A stretch of 64,000 nucleotides of DNA from the NCBI GenBank assembly GCA_963812505.1, contig CAWEVM010000015.1, positions 372,001 through 436,000 on the forward strand. Reading direction: 5' to 3'. Below, one piece after another: positions 27,233 to 35,137 of the stretch. This DNA comes from JAMXLO01 sp963812505. GTDB lineage: Bacteria; Pseudomonadota; Alphaproteobacteria; Acetobacterales; Acetobacteraceae. The notes below the pieces were generated by a model. That model ran no database searches and had not been told where the DNA came from. It saw only the letters and a list, made by a program, of their open reading frames with translations. The position numbers were made by a program, and so were the translations under genes. Within the stretch, counting starts at the first letter, position 1. Each line of letters starts with the position of its first letter.

Positions 27233-28279
27233 CTAGTACATCGACGTCAGCACGTTCGACAGCCGCTTGCGCTCCTCGAGCGCGCGCCCGGTCCCCAGCG
27301 CGACACAATGCAGCGGGTTCTCCGCCACCGCGACAGCCAGACCGGTCGCATCACGCAGCACCTGATCCAGCCGGTACAGCAGCGCGCCGCCACCGGTCAG
27401 CACGATGCCCCGATCCACAATGTCGGCGGCAAGCTCCGGTGGCGTGTTCTCCAAGGCCATCTTCACCGCGTCGACAATGGCGCTGACCGGTTCGGCGAGG
27501 CTCTCGGCGATCTGCCGCTGACTGACCAGCACCTCGCGCGGCACTCCGTTGATCAGGTCGCGCCCACGCACCTCGCGCTGCGGACCTGGATCGCCGTCCT
27601 CGGACTGCCCGGCGGCGCCGACGTCCATCTTGATCCGCTCCGCCGATGGCTCCCCGATCAGCAGATTATGCGTGCGGCGCATGTAGCTGATGATCGCTTC
27701 GTCCATCTTGTCGCCGCCAACGCGTACGCTGCGCGAGTAGACGATGCCGCCGAGCGAAATCACAGCCACCTCGGTCGTGCCGCCGCCGATATCCACCACC
27801 ATCGAACCGGTCGGCTCGGTGACCGGCAGCCCGGCACCGATTGCCGCTGCCATCGGTTCCTCGATCAGCGCGACCCTGCGCGCGCCGGCACTCTCGGCGC
27901 TCTCCTGGATCGCGCGGCGTTCCACCGCGGTCGAGCCGGAGGGCACGCACACGATGATCAGCGGCGAGGCGAAGCGGCGACGATTGTGCACCTTACGGAT
28001 GAAGTGCTTGATCATCTCCTCCGCGACTTCGAAGTCGGCAATGACCCCGTCACGCAGCGGCCGGCTCGCGGTGATGTAACCGGGCGTTCGGCCGAGCATC
28101 TGCTTGGCTTCCTCGCCGACTGCCACCACCTGCTTTTTGCCGCGCACATCGGCGATGGCCACGACGGAAGGTTCGGCCAGTACGATGCCGCGGCCTTTGA
28201 CGTAGACAAGCGTGTTGGCGGTGCCGAGGTCGATGGCCATGTCGGCTGACATGAAGCCGAGCGCCCGGGAGAACATCAA
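27233..28279 (-). CDS. mreB: Rod shape-determining protein MreB
   Basis: A 348-aa bacterial actin that organises lateral-wall synthesis. Phosphate 1 block DLGTANTLVYVKGRGIVLAEPSVVA near residue 18, IEEPMAAAIGAGLPV, phosphate 2 VVDIGGGTTEVAVISLGG near residue 163, adenosine motif LTGGGALL near residue 292. Length is normal. It is separated from mreC by a 1.6-kb opposite-strand segment. Confidence 0.97.
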   Translation of the reverse strand: MMFSRALGFMSADMAIDLGTANTLVYVKGRGIVLAEPSVVAIADVRGKKQVVAVGEEAKQMLGRTPGYITASRPLRDGVIADFEVAEEMIKHFIRKVHNRRRFASPLIIVCVPSGSTAVERRAIQESAESAGARRVALIEEPMAAAIGAGLPVTEPTGSMVVDIGGGTTEVAVISLGGIVYSRSVRVGGDKMDEAIISYMRRTHNLLIGEPSAERIKMDVGAAGQSEDGDPGPQREVRGRDLINGVPREVLVSQRQIAESLAEPVSAIVDAVKMALENTPPELAADIVDRGIVLTGGGALLYRLDQVLRDATGLAVAVAENPLHCVALGTGRALEERKRLSNVLTSMY

Positions 28280-28442
28280 ATTGGAGCCTTTAAGTGAAAT
28301 GAGCGGGAGCCGCTGGGCTTAGCCCCGCTTCCCTTCGTTAACAAGAGGTTGAACCACGCGCCCCGCGAACGCCCCATTCCGGCCACCGGATTTCCTCCGC
28401 CAACCAGGACATCTCTACCCCTCGCCACGGGAGGATTTGCAA

Positions 28443-28658
28443 ATGGCACGCAACATCGCATTCGGACTGGCATTGAGCGGCCTGCTCACCATGCTGACGG
28501 CCTGCGGCTATGACCCCGGGACGCGGGCTGTGACCGGCGGTCTGATGGGCGCCGGCGCCGGCGCCGGGGTGGCCGCGCTGTCCCACGGCAAGCCGGCAAC
28601 CGGCGCGCTGATCGGTGGCGGCGTCGGTGCGGTCGGTGGCGCGGTCACCGCGCCGTGA
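28443..28658 (+). CDS. Small glycine-zipper lipoprotein
   Basis: A 71-aa protein with a lipoprotein signal (MARNIAFGLALSGLLTMLTAC, lipobox LTAC) followed by a Gly/Ala-rich zipper: GGLMGAGAGAGVAALSHG and GALIGGGVGAVGGAVTAP. It resembles YMGG-like / glycine-zipper outer-membrane lipoproteins. A good ribosome site (CGGGAGGA, seven bases before ATG 28443) supports the start. Likely anchored in the outer membrane; role unknown. Confidence 0.85.
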   Translation: MARNIAFGLALSGLLTMLTACGYDPGTRAVTGGLMGAGAGAGVAALSHGKPATGALIGGGVGAVGGAVTAP

Positions 28659-28704
28659 TTGCCTGCAATTGGCGTTAACTCGACCCTGTAGGTCGTCGCC
28701 GCGA

Positions 28705-29460
28705 TCAACGCTGTCCGCGCGGCGGCCCGCAGGTCCAGATGACCCGGCCCACGACGTGGACGTCGGCCGCCTGCGCCGGCGGGACGTGTTCCACCTCATA
28801 AGAGGCGTTGTCGCTTATCAGGGTGAGACTGCCATCAAGCTTTGGCTGAACACGCTTCACCAGTCGTTCGCCGGCGATCTCAAGCACGTAAATACCGAAG
28901 CTGCGGAAACGGTTTTCCGAGGCATCGACCAACAGGAGGTCGCCGGCCTGAATGCTCGGCACCATCGACTCCCCCTCCGCTGTATCAACCAACAGGCGGT
29001 CCGGATCGATGCCGAACATCTCGCGGATCCAGTCGCGACGGAATGCGACAAACTCGACGGAGTTCGGGGGTGGCGGCGTCTCCACGCCGGCCGCAGCTGC
29101 CTCGGGGCGCTTCGGCAGCAGGAGATAGTCCCCCTCGCCCAGTCCACCGGCCATCGAAAGGGCCGTCTGGGATTCTGCCAGGCCGTGCAGAAGCGGCTCG
29201 GGACCTTCGCCGCCGGCCAGCCAGCCGACACCGACACCGGCGGCCTGGGCCAATGCGACGAGCCGTTCACGGCTCGGTTCCGCTTCGCCGCGCAACCACT
29301 TGCGGAACGCGGAGGGAGACACGCCCGTCGCTCGCGCCAGCCGATCCGCGCTCGGCCACTGGCGCAGAATGGCCTGCAGCCGGGAAATGAATGCGGCTCG
29401 CTCAGCGGTGGGTGAAAGGACAGTTGAACTGGTCTTCTCGGACTCGCTTCGGCGTGACAT
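28705..29460 (-). CDS. Phage-type repressor with HTH and S24 (LexA-like) peptidase domains
   Basis: A 251-aa CI/LexA-like regulator. An N-terminal helix-turn-helix spans about residues 20-75 (PSADRLARATGVSPSAFRKWLRG...). The C-terminal S24 domain has the catalytic Ser in GESMVPSIQAGDLLLVD near residue 168 and the catalytic Lys in ERLVKRVQP near residue 205; no clear Ala-Gly cleavage site is obvious. Start ATG 29460; the frame extends upstream without family character. It is divergent from a Ner-like HTH gene across 115 bp, the layout of repressor/Ner in Mu-like phages. It may be a domesticated prophage switch or a stress regulator. Confidence 0.88.
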   Translation of the reverse strand: MSRRSESEKTSSTVLSPTAERAAFISRLQAILRQWPSADRLARATGVSPSAFRKWLRGEAEPSRERLVALAQAAGVGVGWLAGGEGPEPLLHGLAESQTALSMAGGLGEGDYLLLPKRPEAAAAGVETPPPPNSVEFVAFRRDWIREMFGIDPDRLLVDTAEGESMVPSIQAGDLLLVDASENRFRSFGIYVLEIAGERLVKRVQPKLDGSLTLISDNASYEVEHVPPAQAADVHVVGRVIWTCGPPRGQR

Positions 29461-29476
29461 TTGTCTGCTACTACCC

Positions 29477-29492
29477 AAAGTCTCGACACTTT
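29477..29492. promoter_or_regulatory. Candidate operator palindrome in the repressor/Ner-like intergenic region
   Basis: AAAGTCTCGACACTTT has 5-bp inverted arms (AAAGT / ACTTT) with a 6-bp spacer, 17 bp upstream of the repressor start. The 8-mer GACACTTT at 29485-29492 recurs at 29538-29545 nearer the Ner-like gene. Spaced half-sites in a 115-bp divergent promoter are what an autoregulated phage repressor would need; binding is inferred. Confidence 0.45.
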
Positions 29493-29575
29493 CGGAACAG
29501 AGTCCCAACTCGTTCGGCTCGTTCAGGCGCCTGACAAGACACTTTGTGTTTTCAGGTTCTGTAGAGAGAATTGGC

Positions 29576-29848
29576 ATGAATGCAGGGAACGGAGTCGAGA
29601 GCAACAGCCGAGACACCGATGACTGGCACCCGGCCGACATACTCGCCGCGCTCAAGAAGCGTGGTCACAGTCTCGCGGGCCTGTCTGTCGCGAACGGATA
29701 TCACCCGACCGCCGCCGGCAAGGCGCTGAGGCAACCCTGGCCTGCCATCGAGCGGTTGCTGGCGGAAGCGATCGGCGTGGCACCATGGGACATCTGGCCC
29801 AGCCGGTACGACAGCGAGGGCAACCCGCAGCGGCGCGCGAGATCGTGA
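29576..29848 (+). CDS. Ner/Nlp-like helix-turn-helix DNA-binding protein
   Basis: A 90-aa protein. DWHPADILAALKKRGHSLAGLS, then NGYHPTAAGKALRQPWPAIE and EAIGVAPWDIWPSRYD match the HTH of Mu Ner, E. coli Nlp/SfsB and related regulators; PWPAIERLLAEAIG.xPWxIWPSRY is especially diagnostic. Ner represses early phage promoters; Nlp homologues are host regulators. Divergent from the S24 repressor. No transposase or other Mu genes are nearby, so this is a remnant or a domesticated pair. ATG 29576 gives a typical Ner length. Confidence 0.88.
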   Translation: MNAGNGVESNSRDTDDWHPADILAALKKRGHSLAGLSVANGYHPTAAGKALRQPWPAIERLLAEAIGVAPWDIWPSRYDSEGNPQRRARS

Positions 29849-30055
29849 TGGGGCACGATGCGAGGCCCGATTTTGCCGTGAACCCGACTTACAGGCGCAC
29901 GAGGCCGGGCGGGGGCCCTTCCAAAGCGGTTCAGCCACCATACGACATGCGGCGCAACACAATAGTCGGCCCATTGGCATCGGATCGCCACTTTGCGACA
30001 ACATGTTGCTTTCAGCCCCTCGCAGTTATTTTCATTGGTCGTTAACGCCTCCGGC

Positions 30056-30067
30056 ATGAACGTTCAT
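30056..30067. repeat. 12-bp palindrome ATGAACGTTCAT, copy 1
   Basis: A perfect 12-bp palindrome, 63 bp upstream of the response-regulator start at 30130. The same 12-mer recurs at 30502-30513. It could be an operator. Confidence 0.6.
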
Positions 30068-30129
30068 CCCGCATGTTCGGTTCGATGGTGCTGCGCAGCG
30101 ACCACTCAAACACAAGATGGCTGCAAGAC

Positions 30130-30516
30130 ATGACGGTAAAAGAACTTTCAGCTCACACCGATTTTCCTGATCATCACGCTGTTGGCATGGTGGTGGATGA
30201 TGACGCACTGGTCCGCGAATCGGTGGCCCAGGTGCTCGAGGACCTTTGCGCTCAGGTCTATCAGGCCGCGGACGGTCAGGAGGGGCTCGAGATACTCGAG
30301 CAGCATCCCGACATCTCGGTCATCGTCACCGACATAGCGATGCCGCGTCTCGACGGCATCGCGTTCGCGTCGAAGGCACGTCGCCTGCATCCTGAACTCA
30401 AGGTCCTGTTCGTCAGCGGGATGCAGCGGCCCCCTGGCAGCGAGGAATTTCTGGCAAAGCCCTTCCGCGCCATCGCGCTGGTCTCGGCGCTGAACCAGCT
30501 CATGAACGTTCATTAG
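30130..30516 (+). CDS. Single-domain response regulator
   Basis: A 128-aa stand-alone receiver domain. Acidic pocket VVDDDALVRES near residue 20, phosphoacceptor Asp in VIVTDIAMPRLDG near residue 67, the Ser/Thr switch in VLFVSGM, and the conserved Lys in FLAKPFRA near residue 112. There is no output domain, so it likely acts by protein contact or in a phosphorelay. Start chosen at ATG 30130; two further in-frame ATGs lie upstream (30073, 30085). A second receiver gene on the opposite strand ends 3 bp away. Its last codons (MNVH) overlap the second copy of a 12-bp palindrome. Confidence 0.9.
   Translation: MTVKELSAHTDFPDHHAVGMVVDDDALVRESVAQVLEDLCAQVYQAADGQEGLEILEQHPDISVIVTDIAMPRLDGIAFASKARRLHPELKVLFVSGMQRPPGSEEFLAKPFRAIALVSALNQLMNVH
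30502..30513. repeat. 12-bp palindrome ATGAACGTTCAT, copy 2
   Basis: Identical to 30056-30067; it encodes the final Met-Asn-Val-His of the receiver protein and lies just before the convergent receiver gene's stop. Confidence 0.6.
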
Positions 30517-30519
30517 CCC

Positions 30520-30915
30520 TTATCGAGGGTTCCCGACATCGTCGGCCGGAACGACACTCTCGACCGGAACGACGCTCTCAATGGTCGCCAGAAGCGCCGT
30601 CAGGCTGAACGGCTTCTGGATGCACGGCCGCTCCACCCCGGGCACCCGATCCATCATGTCAGGGTGACCCGACATCAGGATCACCGGGACACCGACATCA
30701 TCCGCAAGCGACACCAGACGCGGGTCAAGCCCGCCGGGCAGCGTGCAGTCCAGCAGTATACCGTCGATCCCGCCCGACCTCAGACATTCGATTCCGGCCG
30801 CGGCCGTCTCGGCGCAGCTGGTATCGTACACGCCGTCGAGAGCATCCACCACAACCTCGCAGACGAGTGGATCGTCCTCTACGACGAGAATGCGCTTTTG
30901 CCGATGGGTCCCCAT
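30520..30915 (-). CDS. Single-domain response regulator
   Basis: A 131-aa receiver domain. RILVVEDDPLVCEVVVDAL near residue 8, phosphoacceptor Asp in GILLDCTLPGG near residue 55, VILMSGH switch, Lys in IQKPFSLTALL near residue 100. No output domain. It converges on the neighbouring receiver gene with a 3-bp gap. The C-terminus carries a short imperfect repeat (ESVVPVESVVPA). The kinase partner is not in the immediate area. Confidence 0.9.
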   Translation of the reverse strand: MGTHRQKRILVVEDDPLVCEVVVDALDGVYDTSCAETAAAGIECLRSGGIDGILLDCTLPGGLDPRLVSLADDVGVPVILMSGHPDMMDRVPGVERPCIQKPFSLTALLATIESVVPVESVVPADDVGNPR

Positions 30916-31063
30916 GGTAACCTCGACTCTTCAGCTTATCGGCGTCACAAGCCACAAGTGTGCACGATACGACGCCCAGGAGCGCGCGAAAAGTTGCGAA
31001 AGGCCCCAAACTTCTGGATCGCGGATTATTTATGCCACCCGACTGTTCTCGATACAGAATTGC

Positions 31064-31951
31064 CTATGGCCGCACTTCTCGCCCAAGCGCCTGCTCATAG
31101 ACCCGGATCACCGAGCTGCTGTCGTCGCCGCCCATGCCCTTGGCGCGCGCAATGCGCATCAGGTTCATCACCTGTGGCGCTATCATGCCAGGTACGCCAA
31201 GTTCATCGGCAAGTTCGAGCGCGAGCCGCAGGTCCTTGTGCGCGAGGTTGAGCGCGAAGGTCGCCTCGAATTCGCGCTTGAATGCCTTCTCGGAGATATT
31301 GCGGAACGCTGAGGAGTTGCCGCTCGCGTTGCTGATCACCTGCTGCAGCTTTTGCAGATCGATGCCGGCCATCGCGCCGATCATCAACGCCTCGGCCGCC
31401 GCCGCTGCATTGCAGAAGGCCAGCATGTTGTTCACCAGCTTGGCGACCGAGCCCATGCCGATTTCGCCGACATGCACCACCTCGCCGCTGAACGACTTCA
31501 GCAGCGGTAGCTGAGCGTCGAATGCGGCCGTGTCGCCGCCGACCATGATGACGATCGTGCCATCGGTCGCACGCGGCACACCGCCCGAGACCGGAGCCTC
31601 AAGCATCTGGATGCCCTTGGCGCGCATCCCTTCGCTCACCCGCCGCGCGGTCGCCGGTGAGTTGGTGGAGAGGTCGATATAGACCGTGCCCGGCTTGGCG
31701 GTTTCGCTGATGCCGTTGGGACCGAGCGCCACCTCCTCGACATTGCGCGGCATCGGCAACGAGGTGAGTACCACGTCGCAGGTGGATGCGATCTGCGCCA
31801 CCGATGTTCCCGCGGTCGCGCCGAGATCGGTGCAGGCCTTGATGGCCGCCGGATTGAGGTCGAACACCACCACGTCGTGGTTGGTGTTGCGAATGATGTT
31901 GCGGCACATGGGGCCGCCCATGTTTCCGACGCCGATGAAGCCGACCTTCAT
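31064..31951 (-). CDS. NAD(P)-dependent beta-hydroxyacid dehydrogenase (3-hydroxyisobutyrate dehydrogenase-like)
   Basis: A 295-aa oxidoreductase of the 3-hydroxyisobutyrate / tartronate semialdehyde / 6-phosphogluconate dehydrogenase superfamily. Cofactor motif VGFIGVGNMGGPMCRN at the N-terminus, substrate motif LEAPVSGGVPRATDG near residue 118, and the catalytic Lys in MGSVAKLVNNML near residue 170. Valine catabolism (mmsB) is one option but no other mms genes are present, so substrate is open. Start ATG 31951 sits right at the nucleotide-binding strand. Divergent from the VOC protein. Confidence 0.92.
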   Translation of the reverse strand: MKVGFIGVGNMGGPMCRNIIRNTNHDVVVFDLNPAAIKACTDLGATAGTSVAQIASTCDVVLTSLPMPRNVEEVALGPNGISETAKPGTVYIDLSTNSPATARRVSEGMRAKGIQMLEAPVSGGVPRATDGTIVIMVGGDTAAFDAQLPLLKSFSGEVVHVGEIGMGSVAKLVNNMLAFCNAAAAAEALMIGAMAGIDLQKLQQVISNASGNSSAFRNISEKAFKREFEATFALNLAHKDLRLALELADELGVPGMIAPQVMNLMRIARAKGMGGDDSSSVIRVYEQALGREVRP

Positions 31952-32051
31952 TGCCGTTCCCCTCAAGGTTCACCAGTGCCAGCATGCCCCAACGGCCGGC
32001 TTGCGGAAACCGCTGCGGTGGAGGACGCTTGGGCGGCAGGAGGAATGGACC

Positions 32052-32597
32052 ATGGCAAACATTCGCGCGCGGCTGGCCCATATGGGCATCTACGTTCAGG
32101 ACCGGGACAAGATGGAGCAGTTCTACACCGAAGTCCTCGGCCTGATGGTCACCGACCGAGGCGAGGGACGCTCCGGGATGCACCTCACCTTCATGAGCGC
32201 CAATCCGCAGAACCATCATCAGGTCGTGCTGGTCACCGGCCGCCCGGATACCTCCGGCTTCAACCCGATCCAGCAGATCTCGTTCATGGTCGACTCGCTC
32301 ACCGATCTGCGTGAAGTGCACAACCGCGCGCTGTCGCTGGGCGCCTCCGAGATGCGCCCGGTGACCCACGGCAACGCCTGGTCGGTCTACTTCAAGGACC
32401 CCGAGGGCAACACGGTAGAGGCGTATCTCGACACGCCGTTCCACGTCCCCCAGCCGCATGGCAAACCGCTCGATCTCACAAAATCGGACGAGCAGATTCT
32501 GCGCGAGACGGAGGAGGCGTGCCGGCACGATCCGGGGTTCATGCCGATCGAGCAGTTCAAGAGCCAGATGGCCGCACGGCTCAGCGCGAGCGCATAG
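32052..32597 (+). CDS. VOC family protein (glyoxalase / extradiol dioxygenase-like)
   Basis: A 181-aa vicinal-oxygen-chelate protein. Two beta-alpha-beta-beta-beta units: ARLAHMGIYVQDRDKMEQFYTEVLG with metal-ligand His near residue 10, and QQISFMVDSLTDLREVHNRA, ending in VYFKDPEGNTVEAYLDTPFH with the C-terminal Glu ligand near residue 130. The reaction cannot be specified; the length and the DPEGNTVE pattern resemble biphenyl-2,3-diol dioxygenase-like and fosfomycin-type members. A clear GGAGGAA precedes ATG 32052. Confidence 0.88.
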   Translation: MANIRARLAHMGIYVQDRDKMEQFYTEVLGLMVTDRGEGRSGMHLTFMSANPQNHHQVVLVTGRPDTSGFNPIQQISFMVDSLTDLREVHNRALSLGASEMRPVTHGNAWSVYFKDPEGNTVEAYLDTPFHVPQPHGKPLDLTKSDEQILRETEEACRHDPGFMPIEQFKSQMAARLSASA

Positions 32598-32616
32598 TCG
32601 GTCGCCGGCCGTTCGG

Positions 32617-33516
32617 CTATCCACCCCGCCTTTGGTCGATCAGCTCGTGCTCAATCAATTCGGCCGTTTCGGTTGGTACCGGCCGCGCTCCTCCGAGTAG
32701 AGATCTCACGGCCGCGACCAGAGTATCGCGGCGGAAAGGCTTCACCAGTATCGAGGTCCGCGGAGGCAGTTCCGCCAGCCCGTCGGCATTCGGGTACCCG
32801 GTGATCACCAGCGCCTTGAGGAGTGGCCGGATCTGCGTGGCCTGTCCGATCAGCTCGGCGCCGGACAACCCCGGCATCGTGTAGTCGGTCACCAGGACAT
32901 CAATTCGCGGATCGCTTGCGATCAGCCGCAGCGCCTCGTCACCATTGGCAGCCCGGTGAACTGTGAAGCCCTCATTGGCGAGGAAAGCCCCGACGGTCAC
33001 AAGCACATCGGCGACGTCGTCGACAACCAGCAGATGTCGGGCGCTGTCGCGCGGTTGATCGGCGCCTGACACGCTGAACTGTTGCACCGTCATGCCGGGC
33101 TGGGTCGCAACAGATTCCGCTTTCGTCGGAACCAGGCCGTAGGCCATCAGCGTATAGGCAAGCCGCGTGGTAGCAGACTGGATCACCGGATGAGCTCTGG
33201 TCTCTGGCAACACGAAATGCCTGGCGATCGCTTCGCCTGCCATCACCAAAGCCTCAGCCGAGGGTGCGCCGATTGGTCGTTCCGGTCCACGCACAACTGC
33301 GATTGAGTGCGAAGCCACTCTCGCGGCACCCACCTCATGATCGCGTCGACTGGCCAGCGCGTCATAACGTGCCCCGAGTGCTGTGAGCCCTTGCGCGTCA
33401 GCGGCGGTCCTGGCGGTGGCCGCCATATCGCGAAACTCCGCGGCTCGGGCGTGAAGTTCCGCGACAGTACAGCTCGACAATGGGACATGAACCGTCCTGG
33501 CAGTAGGGCACACCAT
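32617..33516 (-). CDS. Response regulator with novel N-terminal extension
   Basis: A 299-aa protein. The C-terminal 125 aa are a receiver domain (HLLVVDDVADVLVTVGAFL, phosphoacceptor Asp in VLVTDYTMPGLSG, ALVITGYPN, LVKPFRRDTLV). The N-terminal 165 aa have no recognised family: a helical stretch (CTVAELHARAAEFRDMAATA...) followed by a region with many Ala/Arg. The domain order, receiver last, is like hybrid proteins that have lost the kinase. ATG 33516 follows AGGA. An FNR-like box (33617-33630) lies about 100 bp upstream. Confidence 0.82.
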   Translation of the reverse strand: MVCPTARTVHVPLSSCTVAELHARAAEFRDMAATARTAADAQGLTALGARYDALASRRDHEVGAARVASHSIAVVRGPERPIGAPSAEALVMAGEAIARHFVLPETRAHPVIQSATTRLAYTLMAYGLVPTKAESVATQPGMTVQQFSVSGADQPRDSARHLLVVDDVADVLVTVGAFLANEGFTVHRAANGDEALRLIASDPRIDVLVTDYTMPGLSGAELIGQATQIRPLLKALVITGYPNADGLAELPPRTSILVKPFRRDTLVAAVRSLLGGARPVPTETAELIEHELIDQRRGG

Positions 33517-33616
33517 TTTCTGTGCATCCTGTAATTAAGACGCTGAATGCGGCAGCCGTTCCGCTGCTCTGGAAAACCCTAACCCTGCCTGCTCTAAGAA
33601 ATGGTTACTGAGTGCC

Positions 33617-33630
33617 TTGACCCAGATCAA
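33617..33630. promoter_or_regulatory. FNR/FixK-type binding site (TTGACCCAGATCAA)
   Basis: Matches the FNR/FixK consensus TTGAT-N4-ATCAA at nine of ten positions. It lies about 100 bp upstream of the 299-aa response-regulator gene, which is read leftward, and about 165 bp beyond the end of the 64-aa gene. Confidence 0.5.
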
Positions 33631-33795
33631 ACTGAAATCGCGCGATTTATTGCGGCTACTGACAATTCGGACACTGTATGCGCACTCGTGCATGCGCGAC
33701 ATATGAACGATTGGAATTTGCTCGACCCATCTCTGTCGCCCGCTGCGACCACGCCATGGCGTGTCTTTTCGCTATGACCACCAACGCCACCAACA

Positions 33796-33990
33796 TCATA
33801 CCACTTCTTGTTGCCGGAGACCGGACGTTCGAGCCTGCCAGCTGCGTGCGTCCCCGCACGCAAGTTCCAGCAGTTCGCCAGCGATCTCCACAAGGCGCGC
33901 GCTCATTGCTGCGTCGGCCAAGGTCAGGGCAAGACACTGGGTCTCGGCGTGCAGATCGAGCAGCTCATTGTCCAAGGGCTGGTCTTCCAT
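33796..33990 (-). CDS. Small conserved-looking protein, candidate FNR/FixK target
   Basis: A 64-aa acidic, helical protein (MEDQPLDNELLDLHAETQCL, then ALTLADAAMSARLVEIAGEL). I do not recognise its family. Support for it being real: GGAGGT six bases before ATG 33990, a perfect FNR/FixK palindrome centred 60.5 bp upstream of the start, and amphipathic-helix character. An upstream in-frame ATG overlaps the ribosome site and is less likely. It stands alone between divergent neighbours. Confidence 0.6.
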   Translation of the reverse strand: MEDQPLDNELLDLHAETQCLALTLADAAMSARLVEIAGELLELACGDARSWQARTSGLRQQEVV

Positions 33991-34043
33991 CGGCATACCT
34001 CCAGGAGGAATGCTACCGTAACCATACATTCGAAGCTCAGGCG

Positions 34044-34057
34044 TTGATTCAGATCAA
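34044..34057. promoter_or_regulatory. FNR/FixK-type binding site (TTGATTCAGATCAA), perfect consensus
   Basis: A perfect TTGAT-N4-ATCAA palindrome. Its centre is 60.5 bp from the start codon of the leftward 64-aa gene. If it acts at -41.5, the transcript would start about 19 bases before the ATG, just upstream of the ribosome site; a TATGGT lies where a -10 box would be expected. Confidence 0.65.
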
Positions 34058-34215
34058 CTCCTGGTATTGCTGGCCATGCGGCCCGAGGCGTCTGACCAGG
34101 GACCAGCTATTGCCCATTATTATAGAGAGCGAATTCATAGAACGGCGAAACGTTTGTGCTTTGTCGTGTAACAAGATCAGACTACCGCGACTCGCGCCCC
34201 TGCGATAGTGGGCAT

Positions 34216-35034
34216 TTAGTCATTCGGTGGCCCGCCGACGGCCGCGAGGTAACGCTCCGCTGACAGGGCAAGCACCGCTTTGCCGCCTGAAGGAATTAAC
34301 CGGTCCCACCAGCCACCGTAGATGAGATCGAACGGCCACGGCTCCAGCACATCGGCAATGTGTCGCACCGAACTCGCATCCAGAGGGATCAGGTTCGGAT
34401 AGCTGCGCATGAAGCTGAGATTTCTGTCGGGGGTCACAGTCACGATGTCGCCGGACAACAATGCACCCTTGCCGCCGGCGCCATCCGCCCAGTGCAGCAC
34501 GGCTCCTCCGGCGAAGTGTCCGCCACAGCGCAGCAACGTCACGCCCGGCGCAAGCTCTCGCATTTCGCCATCCCAGTACGTCACGGTCGGATCAGGTCGC
34601 ATCACCCACCTTCTGTCCGCGGCGTGCAGATGAATCGGTGCACCGCCGAAGGCGTGACTCCACTCGACCATCGACGCGTAGAAGTGCGGGTGAGAAATCG
34701 CGATTGCACTGATACCGCCCAGTGATCGCACGATCTCCACCGTGGCATCATCGATGAAGCTGATGCAGTCCCACAGAATATTGCCCGCCGCAGTCCGCAA
34801 CAGGAGCGCGCGCTGGCCGATCGCGAACCCAGGCACCGTCCCGATGCCGAGCAACCCGGGTTCGTGTTGACGAAAGCCGTTGAAATGCGTGCGCCGCATC
34901 GCCGGCAGCGTGGTCCACGCCTGGCCGAGCGGGTTCACATATTGCCGCGGCTCCTGACATATCGTGCATTCGGCCGGGCGGTTGTCCGCCTCGGGGTATT
35001 GCGTCCCGCAGGTCGTGCAGATGTGGGCCGGCAT
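34216..35034 (-). CDS. MBL-fold metallo-hydrolase with N-terminal zinc ribbon
   Basis: A 272-aa protein. Residues 5-28 form a rubredoxin-like zinc ribbon (CTTCG ... CTIC). The metallo-beta-lactamase fold follows; the usual HxHxDH is ISHPHFYASM near residue 115, keeping two His but not the Asp-His, while a later His (CGGHFAGG) and Asp (LSGDIVTV) ligand are present. This suggests a single-metal or altered site. A subgroup of MBL proteins shows the same HPHFY form. Substrate unknown. ATG 35034; divergent from the MFS gene. Confidence 0.85.
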   Translation of the reverse strand: MPAHICTTCGTQYPEADNRPAECTICQEPRQYVNPLGQAWTTLPAMRRTHFNGFRQHEPGLLGIGTVPGFAIGQRALLLRTAAGNILWDCISFIDDATVEIVRSLGGISAIAISHPHFYASMVEWSHAFGGAPIHLHAADRRWVMRPDPTVTYWDGEMRELAPGVTLLRCGGHFAGGAVLHWADGAGGKGALLSGDIVTVTPDRNLSFMRSYPNLIPLDASSVRHIADVLEPWPFDLIYGGWWDRLIPSGGKAVLALSAERYLAAVGGPPND

Positions 35035-35137
35035 GGCTCGCCTCCTCGCAGCGATCGCCCAAGACTATCGCCTGTCGTTCCGACTTGCGAAGCGGACGCA
35101 TTCGACGATGCGGCGCCCACGTGTCACTGTTGCGCGA

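Noticed and set aside
33678..34208. A 176-codon forward frame antisense to the 64-aa gene
   Set aside because: It runs through the FNR-type site and ribosome site of the opposite gene and shows no family character.
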